Positions 1-8,310 of a stretch of 64,000 bases of DNA are shown here, one piece after another. Every line of letters starts with the position of its first letter. The first letter of the stretch is position 1. The translations under genes were made by a program, and so were the position numbers. The notes under the pieces are model-generated. The model did no database searches. It was not told the origin of the DNA and saw nothing but the letters and a program-made list of their open reading frames with translations. The DNA comes from Desulfofustis limnaeus (lineage in GTDB: Bacteria; Desulfobacterota; Desulfobulbia; Desulfobulbales; Desulfocapsaceae). The stretch covers positions 620,001 to 684,000 of the forward strand of contig NZ_AP025516.1 in NCBI RefSeq assembly GCF_023169885.1. Reading direction: 5' to 3'.

Positions 1-780
1 CAACTCTTCAGCCTGGCGCAGGAAACGGCGCAGAAAGGCGGCCTGGTTGGCCACCGAGGCCACCGCATCCTGGCGAATCCGGCCGTTGCTCGGCCACCCC
101 ACCTCGGCAATGACAATATCCTTGCCGGGGAAGGTGCGGTTGAGATGCTCGTAGCGGTCAATCACGTAATCGACGGCGCGGTCCACATGGATGCCTTCCC
201 AATAGGGAAGAATGTGCGTGGCGACAAAGTCGACGTGGTCGGCCAACTCTCGATTGGTATCCCAGATATGCCAGGGCTCTGCGGTGCTGACCGGGATATC
301 GAGGGCATCGCGGACCCGGTCCAGATAAGCTTGCAGTTGGTCGATGGTCACCTCTTCGCGGAGCAGTGCCTCGTTTCCGATGATGACCCGGATGACGTTC
401 TGATAGTACTGTTGCGCCAGCCTGATGACGGTCTCGATCTGTTCTTCGTTGGCCTCGAGATCCGGCCCGATCCAGGCGCCGAGCGTGACGTTGAGCCCGT
501 ATTGCCGGGCAAGAAAGGGCACATGTTGCTGGCTGCCGGCCACCGAATAAACCCTGATGGCGTTGGTTTTCCCGGCGAGCATCTGCAGATCGGCGTCGAT
601 TTCACTTTCGCTCGGCAGGTTCTGTTTGGCTGGGTCATTCCAGGGGCGCATCGGTGAAAAGGAAAAACCCTGGATCCGCTCCGGCCAAGCCGGTTCAATC
701 TCAGGGCGATTCAACAGGGCCCAGCAACTGGTGGATACAATCGCAACAGCGATGCAGATCAAAATATTTGTTCTGGTCAT
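1..780 (-). CDS. Glycoside hydrolase family 17-like protein (3' end outside window)
   Basis: The reverse strand stays open from an ATG at 780 to the window edge (260 codons, no stop), so the C-terminus is missing. The protein begins with a short hydrophobic leader ending in a Cys (SerThrSerCys near residue 19), a signal peptide or lipoprotein signal. It then shows GH17 hallmarks: GFSFSPMRPW near residue 40, IGNEALLREE near residue 140 with the expected acid/base Glu, and IAEVGWPSNG near residue 230 with the expected nucleophile Glu. GH17 proteins act on or transfer beta-1,3-glucan; in Proteobacteria many are fused to a GT2 beta-glucan synthase, which could follow outside the window. No good ribosome binding site precedes the ATG, so the start is uncertain. 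Confidence 0.85.
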   Translation of the reverse strand, partial: MTRTNILICIAVAIVSTSCWALLNRPEIEPAWPERIQGFSFSPMRPWNDPAKQNLPSESEIDADLQMLAGKTNAIRVYSVAGSQQHVPFLARQYGLNVTLGAWIGPDLEANEEQIETVIRLAQQYYQNVIRVIIGNEALLREEVTIDQLQAYLDRVRDALDIPVSTAEPWHIWDTNRELADHVDFVATHILPYWEGIHVDRAVDYVIDRYEHLNRTFPGKDIVIAEVGWPSNGRIRQDAVASVANQAAFLRRFLRQAEEL

Positions 781-1109
781 AGGGAAAATCCGGAGAGTTC
801 CGGAGCGAAGGGCCGATTACCGGTCCTAGTTCGTGGTCGGTGGCGGCGACGGTTTGAGCCGGGAAATTGTAAATGTTGGAGTTATGGTCTCTGTCCTTGC
901 CGAATTTCTCGCCGCCCACCGCGCTGACACGGTCGTTCGGTCGGATCGAGGATTCGGCTTGCTTTCGTCATTGCTGCCGAACGAACTACCAAAAACCAAA
1001 GCGTATTATGCCATATTTTTGAGGAAACGGAAATGATATTTTATTAGGTTTGTAACAATTCCGCTCCGTGTCATCGTATCCGAATGGCGACAAATGCTCT
1101 GCCGACTGG
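781..1109. other. Intergenic region
   Basis: About 330 bases lie between the GH17 gene start and the end of the EamA gene, both on the reverse strand. The part near 1000-1070 is AT-rich and probably carries the GH17 promoter, but I could not find a convincing -35/-10 pair. Short open frames here show no family resemblance. Confidence 0.5.
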
Positions 1110-2024
1110 TCAGGACATGAGCAGGTAGATGCCGAAGATAGCGGTGATGGTTCCGATGATGGCGCGGAGTGAAACATGCTCCCGATAGAGGAAGTAAGAG
1201 AAAGGGATAATGGCAATCGGCACCAGTGACAGGAAGGTGGCAGCGACTCCGGTAGCCAGATAGTGCAGGGACAGCAGGGAGAGTGAGACGCCAAGAAAGG
1301 GGCCGACCAGGGCGCCGGTGCTGGTGAATACCACTGCACGGCTGTCGGCAAGAGCGGATCTGACCAGAAACCAGCGCCGGCTGACGGTGAAATAAAGAGC
1401 GAAGCAGACAAAGGCGGCAATGGCCCTGATCTGGGTGGCGCTGACGGCGTCCAAGTAGTCGGTTTCGGTATGCATGCCGGCCTTGCTCAGGATGTAGCCC
1501 CCCGCCTGGCCGAGCATGGCCCCGAGCCCGTAGACGATGCCGATGGCGGTGACGGCCCGGGCCTGACGGCGACCGATCGGTACGGCGCGGGGCGCCCGCT
1601 CCATGATGACCAGGCAGACGCCGATCAGGGTGACGAGAATACCGAGCCACTGATGAGGGAGATAGCTCTCGTCCAGCAGCAGCCAGCCGATAACGGCTGC
1701 CGACGGGGCGGCCAGGCTGTGCAGCAGCATGGCGAGGCGAGGTCCGAGTTCAACGAGTGCTTTGAATAAAAAGATGTCGCCGATGAAAAATCCGACGATA
1801 CCGGAAAGACTAAGCAGCACCCAAGCGGACAGGGGAAAGCCGGTGGGCAGGGGAGAGCCATCGCGCACCAGGAGGAACACCGAAAAGAGCAGCAGGGCGA
1901 CGCTCAGGCGAATGATGTTCACCGGAGTGGCCCCCACTCGCCGCGAGGCGACTTCGAAACACTGGATGCTGATGGTCCAGCAAAGAACGGTGGTCAGCGC
2001 GATGGCTTCGCCGAAATAGTTCAT
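1110..2024 (-). CDS. EamA/DMT-family permease
   Basis: A 304-residue, strongly hydrophobic protein with about ten predicted membrane helices arranged as two EamA repeats, the usual size and layout for the drug/metabolite transporter superfamily. The second repeat begins near residue 155 after a basic loop (GRRQAR). The substrate cannot be told from sequence; members export amino acids, sugars, nucleotides or small metabolites. It lies 44 bases after the lytic transglycosylase gene on the same strand and may be cotranscribed with it. No clear Shine-Dalgarno precedes the ATG at 2024. Confidence 0.85.
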   Translation of the reverse strand: MNYFGEAIALTTVLCWTISIQCFEVASRRVGATPVNIIRLSVALLLFSVFLLVRDGSPLPTGFPLSAWVLLSLSGIVGFFIGDIFLFKALVELGPRLAMLLHSLAAPSAAVIGWLLLDESYLPHQWLGILVTLIGVCLVIMERAPRAVPIGRRQARAVTAIGIVYGLGAMLGQAGGYILSKAGMHTETDYLDAVSATQIRAIAAFVCFALYFTVSRRWFLVRSALADSRAVVFTSTGALVGPFLGVSLSLLSLHYLATGVAATFLSLVPIAIIPFSYFLYREHVSLRAIIGTITAIFGIYLLMS

Positions 2025-2068
2025 GGGGTTGTTGGGAGTGAAAAATGAGTGGCAGGAATGATTTTAGT

Positions 2069-4030
2069 TCACAAGGCAGGCAGGCAATCCACGGTGGTCA
2101 GCCACGACGAGCCGTTGGTCTTGTCGAACTTTTCCAGGAAAAGCTCGTCGCTTCGGTAGAGCTCGTTGGTTGTGTAGCGGGATGGAAATTTGTCGAGTTG
2201 GCGGGGCCCACCGTTGTAGAGCGAGTAAAGCCAGCCGGCCAGAAACCGTTCATCGCCACCGCCTTCACCGGAGAAGGCGGTGCGTTTAGGCGCGATGTAC
2301 CGGTTGAGATAAAGGCTCAGGATCTCCGCTCCGGCCAGGCTGTTGTAGCGAATATTCCACCGTAATTCCTGCATGTCGTAGATGCCTCGCCAGACTTTCT
2401 CGTTGATCTGCATGATACCGACCGACGTGTTGTTGTAGGAGAGTAGGTAGACAATCTTGTTGTCCTTCACCACAAACTGGCGAAAGCAGCTTTCCTGCCA
2501 GGCGGTGGCATGCATCATCCGGGAGAACCAGTCGGGGTTAAGGTTTGTCACCGTTATTTTGGCCTGCTGGGATCGGGTTGCTTCCTGTACGACTTTGTGC
2601 ACTTTCGGCAGCAGCTGCTCGGCACTGACGATGCCGGCTGTCCACTCGCGGATCTCATTCATGCCCGGCAGCGCGGCATGGGCGGCGCGTATGGTGAACA
2701 GGAGGGCCGTTGTCCGCTGCAGCAGGCCGGCCCCGTGCCGGAGCCATGATGCGTCGGGCGGCTCAGAGGGTGGGGGCTCGGGGGCAGCAGGATCGGTGGG
2801 GAATAGCTGGTCAGGTTCCGGCGTTGCCGGTGGCGCGGGCGGTACCGGCAACGTGTCGTCAAGGCCGAGGACCCGGCGCAGGCGTGGATCGACTCCCTCA
2901 CCTTCATTCAACGTTTCGTTGCTCAGCATGAGGGCCAGCCGATAAAAGCCGGCACGGCTGATCTCAACACCGAGTAGCGGTCCGATCTGATCGATTCCCG
3001 ACAGGGCGTCGGCGGCGGTGAAAAAACTGAGGTAGCCAAGCAGGTTATTGCTGTCACCCGGATCGAGATGGCGCCTGAAGAGGGGCCGGAGCACCTGCCA
3101 GGTCTGCATGAACTGGTCCCTGACGAACCGATCGGTCAGATGATTGTTGGTCAGCGCATCTTCGAATTCGTATCGGACCGTCAGCATGCTGTCGAGCAGC
3201 AAGTGCCGATCCGCCAGGCTCAGTGGTTTTTCGGATAGCCGGTCGATGAGGTGGACGAGCATGGCGTCCCAGCTCTTCCACAGAGCGATGATTTTGGCTT
3301 GCGCCTCTTCGCTGATGCCATCTTCTGCCGGTTCACCGGTTGGTGCCGCCGGCGGATGATCAACCTGAGCAAGGATGTCGACGCGCAAGTCGGTGGGGCT
3401 CAGTACCGGTCGGTCGGGATAGATGCTGTCCAGGATTTGCTCGGTGGAGCTGCTGCCATCATCGATGGCTTGGCTGAGCAGGAATTGCTTGAGATCACCA
3501 ACCGGTGGGGCCAGGTTGAGGGTGATACGGCCCAGGTAGGAATGGACGTGTTCCTTGATCAGGTTATACAGCAGTTCGACCAGCGGTACCGCTCGTCCGG
3601 AACGGTCCAACAAGGCCGAGTCGTGCGTCTGGAAGCGCAGCTGCCAGTGACGGTCGATAGCCGGTTGCTGCAGCAAGACCACAGAACCTTGCCAACCCAT
3701 GGGGGCCAGGCATCTTCCGGCAATCGGCGTGCCCCAGTATAGGGAAATGTCGGTCTGAAAACGCAACAAGCTGCCGTCGCTGCTTATCTGGGGGCGACTG
3801 AGGCGGATGTCGTTGCACCCTTGGTTCATCGAAACCACTCGTGCCTGTTCACCGGGTTCCGGATACGCCTGGTCGACAATCAGCGCGCGCAGCAGTTCCA
3901 TGTCCATGCTCATCGGTATCCGGACCGTTTCCGCTGCAGATGAAACGCTGGTTCCCAGAAGCAGAATCATCAGCAAGACGCCCACGAGGGGTGGTGTCGG
4001 CCTCTTACGTTGACGATGATGAGTGGACAT
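2069..4030 (-). CDS. Periplasmic lytic transglycosylase-like protein (SLT domain)
   Basis: A 653-residue protein with a basic N-terminus and a signal peptide (residues about 14-33, ending SSAAE). The first two thirds match no domain I recognise and include a Pro-rich linker near residues 395-430. The C-terminal region holds an SLT/lysozyme-like fold: TAWQESCFRQF with probable catalytic Glu513, followed by GIMQIN and an ILSLYLNRY segment. Such enzymes cleave the glycan strand of peptidoglycan in the periplasm. GGGAG lies about 10 bases before the ATG. The long N-terminal part is unusual for a simple Slt and may be a scaffold or regulatory domain. Confidence 0.8.
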   Translation of the reverse strand: MSTHHRQRKRPTPPLVGVLLMILLLGTSVSSAAETVRIPMSMDMELLRALIVDQAYPEPGEQARVVSMNQGCNDIRLSRPQISSDGSLLRFQTDISLYWGTPIAGRCLAPMGWQGSVVLLQQPAIDRHWQLRFQTHDSALLDRSGRAVPLVELLYNLIKEHVHSYLGRITLNLAPPVGDLKQFLLSQAIDDGSSSTEQILDSIYPDRPVLSPTDLRVDILAQVDHPPAAPTGEPAEDGISEEAQAKIIALWKSWDAMLVHLIDRLSEKPLSLADRHLLLDSMLTVRYEFEDALTNNHLTDRFVRDQFMQTWQVLRPLFRRHLDPGDSNNLLGYLSFFTAADALSGIDQIGPLLGVEISRAGFYRLALMLSNETLNEGEGVDPRLRRVLGLDDTLPVPPAPPATPEPDQLFPTDPAAPEPPPSEPPDASWLRHGAGLLQRTTALLFTIRAAHAALPGMNEIREWTAGIVSAEQLLPKVHKVVQEATRSQQAKITVTNLNPDWFSRMMHATAWQESCFRQFVVKDNKIVYLLSYNNTSVGIMQINEKVWRGIYDMQELRWNIRYNSLAGAEILSLYLNRYIAPKRTAFSGEGGGDERFLAGWLYSLYNGGPRQLDKFPSRYTTNELYRSDELFLEKFDKTNGSSWLTTVDCLPAL

Positions 4031-4246
4031 GGTCTATTGGCTCCCTGGTTGGCTGAAACGGGCTGTGCGATGGCATGGCGCCGGCCCTGAGGTGCTCGAG
4101 CGCCCATCGTATCGCGCCCCGTGGGCGACTGCAACAACTTTGCGTGGCTGAAAAAGACGATAACGGACATTGAAAAATCTCGGCATTCGACGCGAGTCGC
4201 GGCATGAGCTGCCGACGCACGCCGTTTGACCAAAGGGGAGACGGGT

Positions 4247-4636
4247 ATGCCCAGCGAAAAATATGAACAGGGAATGGCGGTGCGGCGTAAAGTCTTGGGC
4301 GATGAGTATGTTGATCGGGCAATCGCCGGTGCCACGGACTTCACTCGGCCGCTGCAGGAGTTGGTCACCGAAAATTGCTGGGGCGAGATCTGGACGCGCC
4401 CAGCCATCGACGACGCTACACGCAGCCTGATAACGCTGGCGACGCTGGCGGCTTTGCGGGCGACCACCGAATTGAAGGCCCATGTTCGCGGGGCCCTGCG
4501 TAACGGATGCAGCATTGAGCAGATTCAAGAGGTCTTGCTGCAGTCAGCGGTATACTGTGGCGTGCCGGCAGGTATTGAAGCTTTTCGCGCCGCCCGTGAG
4601 GTTGTAGAGGCCTGGCAGAAGGAAAACGGGGCCTAA
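4247..4636 (+). CDS. Carboxymuconolactone decarboxylase/AhpD-like family protein
   Basis: A 129-residue protein of PcaC-like length. The AhpD-like helical core is visible: RSLITLATLAALRATTELKAHVRGALRNG, then EQIQEVLLQSAVYCGVPAG. PcaC decarboxylates gamma-carboxymuconolactone, but most small members have no known substrate and no aromatic ring-cleavage genes lie nearby. The frame can begin at TTG 4226, but the ATG at 4247 follows AGGGGAG with six bases spacing and is the better start. The redox CxxC of true AhpD is absent, so peroxidase activity is unlikely. It is divergent from the transglycosylase gene and converges on the kinase gene ending at 4662. Confidence 0.85.
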   Translation: MPSEKYEQGMAVRRKVLGDEYVDRAIAGATDFTRPLQELVTENCWGEIWTRPAIDDATRSLITLATLAALRATTELKAHVRGALRNGCSIEQIQEVLLQSAVYCGVPAGIEAFRAAREVVEAWQKENGA

Positions 4637-4661
4637 CGGCAGCGGGATCGGGCCAGGTCCT

Positions 4662-6326
4662 TTATCGTTTCTGCGGCTCCGCCGGCGTGTGCGGCGCCAG
4701 TATGTCCTGCAGCAAGCGTGACAATTCCATGATGTTGAACGGTTTCTGAATAAAGCCATTGCAGCCGCGGGACATGATTGCCGCGGCCTGGCCGTTGATG
4801 CTGTAGCCGCTGCAGAGGACCACCGGCAGGTCCGGATAGTGGCTGCGGATCTTGTCGAATACCTTGCCGCCGTCCAGCCCCGGCATGATCAAGTCGACGA
4901 TGACCAGATCGATGGAGGGGGCGGATGCGGTCAACAGGTGCAAGCCTTTGTCGCCGCCATTGGCAATGATGGCCTGGTAGCCAAGCGCCGTCAGCATGGC
5001 TTGGCCGACATCGAGGATCATGTCCTCATCGTCGATCAGCAGGACCGTTCCCGATCCCTGCTGCAACTCTTGTTTGGCTTCCCGTTCCTCCATCGCCTCT
5101 CTGCTTGAGAGAGGGAGATGGACATTGAAGGTGGTTCCGTGGTTGATCTCGCTGTAGACGGTGATGTATCCCCCATGGTTTTTGATGATCCCATACGCGG
5201 ACGCGAGGCCGAGTCCGGTGCCACGCTGTTTGTCTTTGGTGGTGAAAAAGGGATCGAAGACCTGTTGCCGAGTTGCTTCATCCATACCGCACCCGGTATC
5301 GGTAATGGATAGGCGGGCGAACGTGCCGGGAGCGACATCATGAGCCCGGCTCCAGGACGGATCCAATTCTGTGATCCTCGTTTCGAGGAAAATCGACCCT
5401 CCATCGGGCATGGCTTGGGAGGCGTTGACGAAGATGTTGAGTAGGACCTGTTCGATCTGGTTGCGGTCCGCTTCGACCACCAGCGGCACCCCTAGAAAGT
5501 TCTGGTGGATGGTCAGTTCTTTGTGGGTCCTGCCGAACATCTGGGCGCTGCTGGAAAGCAGTTGGTGTAAGTCAATTGGTTTGGCTTCATATTTACCGCC
5601 TCTGGCCAGTCCCAGTAATTGCTTGGTTAAATTAGCGGCACTACGAATATGCTCCTCAATGGCCTGCAGGTGCGTTTGGCGCGGATCGTTGCCGGGCATA
5701 TCCACGGCCATCAGCGAGGCATGGCCTTGAATGCCCATCAAGAGATTGTTGAAATCGTGGGCAATACCCCCGGCCAGGGTGCCGATGGCTTTGAATTTGT
5801 TTGCTTCCCTGAGTTTTTCCTCGAGGCGGAAACGTTCGAGTTCCGCCTGTTTCTTCTCGGTGAGGTCGAGGCAGAGGGTATAGAAACCGGCCACCTCGCC
5901 AGCCCGATCGGTAACTGGTATGAAGCGGTTGTCCAGCCATTTTTCCGAATCATCGGGAAGGCTCATCGGCACCTCAAACTGGACGGTGCGACCGGAGAGG
6001 ACATCACCGATGTACGGAAGCAGTCTCTGATAATTGGTCTCGCCGACGATAACGCGCATTTCCTGGCCGATAACCTGTTCCCGTTGTATTGCAAAAGCTT
6101 GTTCGTACTGGTGGTTGACCAGAATGAAACGCTGGTCCGCATCCACGTACGATATGTAGGCCGGCAGCGAGTCGATAAGCAATTGTAGTCGTTGCTCGTT
6201 TTCCTTGGAAGCATCAAGTTGCTCTTTGAGCTGCGGGTAATAGCTCTTGCGTGTGGACTCGAGACTGAGCCCGAGGAACTTTTCGCGCGCCGACTGGAAG
6301 CGATCTCGATCGGGAGGGGTGGCCAT
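4662..6326 (-). CDS. PAS hybrid histidine kinase with C-terminal receiver
   Basis: A soluble kinase of about 554 residues. A coiled N-terminus leads into a PAS domain (about 45-160), then a HisKA segment with GGIAHDFNNLL (phospho-acceptor His near 190), an HATPase with TGCGMDEATRQQVFDPFFTT and GTGLGL, and a receiver with acceptor Asp near 478 (VDLIMPG) and the conserved Lys in IQKPF. There is no membrane segment, so it senses a cytoplasmic cue. ATG 6326 is chosen; GTG 6338 is also possible and neither has a strong ribosome binding site. It lies downstream of the Fe-alcohol dehydrogenase gene (stop 6357), so the two probably form an operon. No output regulator is adjacent. Confidence 0.9.
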   Translation of the reverse strand: MATPPDRDRFQSAREKFLGLSLESTRKSYYPQLKEQLDASKENEQRLQLLIDSLPAYISYVDADQRFILVNHQYEQAFAIQREQVIGQEMRVIVGETNYQRLLPYIGDVLSGRTVQFEVPMSLPDDSEKWLDNRFIPVTDRAGEVAGFYTLCLDLTEKKQAELERFRLEEKLREANKFKAIGTLAGGIAHDFNNLLMGIQGHASLMAVDMPGNDPRQTHLQAIEEHIRSAANLTKQLLGLARGGKYEAKPIDLHQLLSSSAQMFGRTHKELTIHQNFLGVPLVVEADRNQIEQVLLNIFVNASQAMPDGGSIFLETRITELDPSWSRAHDVAPGTFARLSITDTGCGMDEATRQQVFDPFFTTKDKQRGTGLGLASAYGIIKNHGGYITVYSEINHGTTFNVHLPLSSREAMEEREAKQELQQGSGTVLLIDDEDMILDVGQAMLTALGYQAIIANGGDKGLHLLTASAPSIDLVIVDLIMPGLDGGKVFDKIRSHYPDLPVVLCSGYSINGQAAAIMSRGCNGFIQKPFNIMELSRLLQDILAPHTPAEPQKR

Positions 6327-6356
6327 GTTCCGGTTCACGTTATTGTCATGGAGAAT

Positions 6357-7523
6357 TCAGAGATTCTGCCGGTACAGGGCTGCGATCTCTTCAGGATTTG
6401 ATTCTCTGGGATTGGTTGCCAGACAGGGGTCACGAAAGGCCATGTCGGCCAGACGAGGTAGGTGTTCGTCGCGCACGCCACGATCGCCAAGGCGTTGATT
6501 GATGCCGACCGCTCCACGCAGTCGAGCCACACTGGAGGCGATTGCCTGGGCCCTGGCCGACGGTGGAGTGGCATCGATCTGGAGACCCATCAACCTCCCC
6601 AATCGCTCGTATTTTTCGTCGGCAAACGGGTAGTTATAGAGGATCGCTTTTTCCAGCAGCAGGGCGTTGCATTCGCCGTGGGGTAAATCCATGCGGCCGC
6701 CGAGGGCATGCGCCATGGCATGAACGATACCGAGGCTGGCATTGGAAAAGGCCAGACCGGCCATCAGGCTGGCCATCATCATTTTGTCGCGATATCCAGG
6801 ATTTGTCAAATCATGGCAGGCCTTGACGAGATTGTCGAAAATCAGTTTTATTGCCGCTTCCGCAGCCATGTCGGTGAGCGGTGAGGAGGCGGTGGAGACT
6901 GCTGCTTCGAAGGCGTGACAGAGGGCATCCATACCGGTTGCAGCGGTCAACTCGACCGGCATGGTGGTGGTGGTCAGCGGATCGACCAGAGCGACGTCCG
7001 GGATGACCATCTTGCTGATGATGGCGATTTTTACCTGCCGAGAGGTATCGGAAATAATGGCGAATTGTGAGACATCCGCCGATGTTCCGGCGGTTGTCGG
7101 GATAAACAGCAACGGTGGTACCGGCTTGCCTACTTCATCGACTCCTTCGTATTCGGTGATGACGCCGCCATTGGTGACGACAACGCCGATACCCTTGGCG
7201 CAATCCATGGGACTGCCGCCGCCAACAGCAACGATCAGATCACAACCATGGTCCCGATAACGATCGGCGCCGGCCATCACTTCGTGGTCTCTTGGGTTGG
7301 GAGAGATGTCGGCGAAGGTGAACACATCGATGCCATTCTGTTTCATGCTGGTTTCGACCCGGCCGGCCCAGCCGTTGGCCAGCACCCCTGGGTCCGACAC
7401 GAGAAGGACCCGGGAAGCGCCGAGATTGCTGGCGTGGCGGCCGGCCAGTTCAAGGGAACCGGCGCCGTAAACGATCTCGGGGGCGAGAAATTTGCGGAGG
7501 TTGAAAAGAAGATGGCTATTCAT
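6357..7523 (-). CDS. Iron-containing alcohol dehydrogenase
   Basis: A 388-residue group III (iron-dependent) alcohol dehydrogenase. Seen are the NAD(P)-binding GGGSPMDCAKG, PTTAGTSADVS, and the metal-binding region: GMDALCHAFEA, SLGIVHAMAHALGG and LPHGECNA. The cytosolic enzyme interconverts alcohols and aldehydes; the exact substrate is unknown. The frame extends to 7568, but ATG 7523 begins the family-like MNSHLLFNLRKFLAPEIVYG and has GGAGAG upstream. The hybrid kinase gene follows within about 20-30 bases. This is one of three Fe-ADH-superfamily genes in the window, the others at 11382 and 46081. Confidence 0.93.
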   Translation of the reverse strand: MNSHLLFNLRKFLAPEIVYGAGSLELAGRHASNLGASRVLLVSDPGVLANGWAGRVETSMKQNGIDVFTFADISPNPRDHEVMAGADRYRDHGCDLIVAVGGGSPMDCAKGIGVVVTNGGVITEYEGVDEVGKPVPPLLFIPTTAGTSADVSQFAIISDTSRQVKIAIISKMVIPDVALVDPLTTTTMPVELTAATGMDALCHAFEAAVSTASSPLTDMAAEAAIKLIFDNLVKACHDLTNPGYRDKMMMASLMAGLAFSNASLGIVHAMAHALGGRMDLPHGECNALLLEKAILYNYPFADEKYERLGRLMGLQIDATPPSARAQAIASSVARLRGAVGINQRLGDRGVRDEHLPRLADMAFRDPCLATNPRESNPEEIAALYRQNL

Positions 7524-7730
7524 CGATGGCGCTCTCCGAGGGATCGTTACGGCGCTGGCGGTCGGCACCGGGTCAGATAATCTTAGTATCCATATCCACT
7601 CTGGGATTGTATGCTACCTTGCCAGGCTTGAGAAGACAATTATGGATTTTTCTCGACTGCTGTGGGAGAGGAAGAAGGATGCAGCCAGGCGATACCGGTG
7701 CGCAATCCGGCCGAAAGAGCGCCGGTGTCC

Positions 7731-8291
7731 TTACCAGGCCCGCACTTGTCCGGTATCCAAGTGAACAAAGTTTGAATCGGCATAGTAGCCGACCCCGCCG
7801 CGCCGCAGAGACCTGGCGATATCACGGAGTCTGCTGGTTTTCAAATCGGTGATGCGGACATCCAGGGCCTGGCCCTGCAGGTGGAGGCTCTTTTGCGCGA
7901 CACCATTGCTTTTTTGCCGTAACATGGCATTGGTTCGTGGTGAGCGATAACCGGAGATGACCTCGATGGTGCCGCTGCTGCCGGCTCGTCTCTGGACGTG
8001 ACAGAGTGTTTCCAGCAGGCGGAGATCGATGGGATGGCTTTCTCCGGTGCGATGGTCGCGTAGAAAGTGGTTGATGCGGCGAAGCGTTTTGCTGGAGCAG
8101 GATCCGGGATTGAATTCTATTTCGAGCGTTTCTTCGGTATGGGTATGAAAAAAACAAAGCGGATGCTTCGTGAACGCAGCACCTTGAGCGGGCAACGGCA
8201 GCGTGATCAGGGCGGCGACTGATAGCTGGGCAGCAGCGATGAGCAAGGAACGACGGGACAGGCGGAACTCTGAGCTTCTCTGGTTCGTCAT
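7731..8291 (-). CDS. DUF882/YcbK-like M15-type peptidase, Tat-exported
   Basis: A 186-residue protein beginning at ATG 8291, with a twin-arginine-type leader (LSRRSLLIAAA, residues about 11-22) ending near AQGAA. The mature part has the DUF882 pattern: SGYRSPRTNAML, HLQGQALDVRI and NFVHLDTGQVR, supplying His/Asp zinc ligands like D-Ala-D-Ala carboxypeptidases of family M15. Characterised relatives act on cell-wall peptides. The gene lies 19 bases after the L,D-transpeptidase gene, the classic ycbB-ycbK pairing, so an operon in peptidoglycan remodelling is likely. The open frame extends upstream to 8474, but that part overlaps the transpeptidase gene. Confidence 0.9.
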   Translation of the reverse strand: MTNQRSSEFRLSRRSLLIAAAQLSVAALITLPLPAQGAAFTKHPLCFFHTHTEETLEIEFNPGSCSSKTLRRINHFLRDHRTGESHPIDLRLLETLCHVQRRAGSSGTIEVISGYRSPRTNAMLRQKSNGVAQKSLHLQGQALDVRITDLKTSRLRDIARSLRRGGVGYYADSNFVHLDTGQVRAW

Positions 8292-8310
8292 GGTAGATGT
8301 CGGCTGAGGG

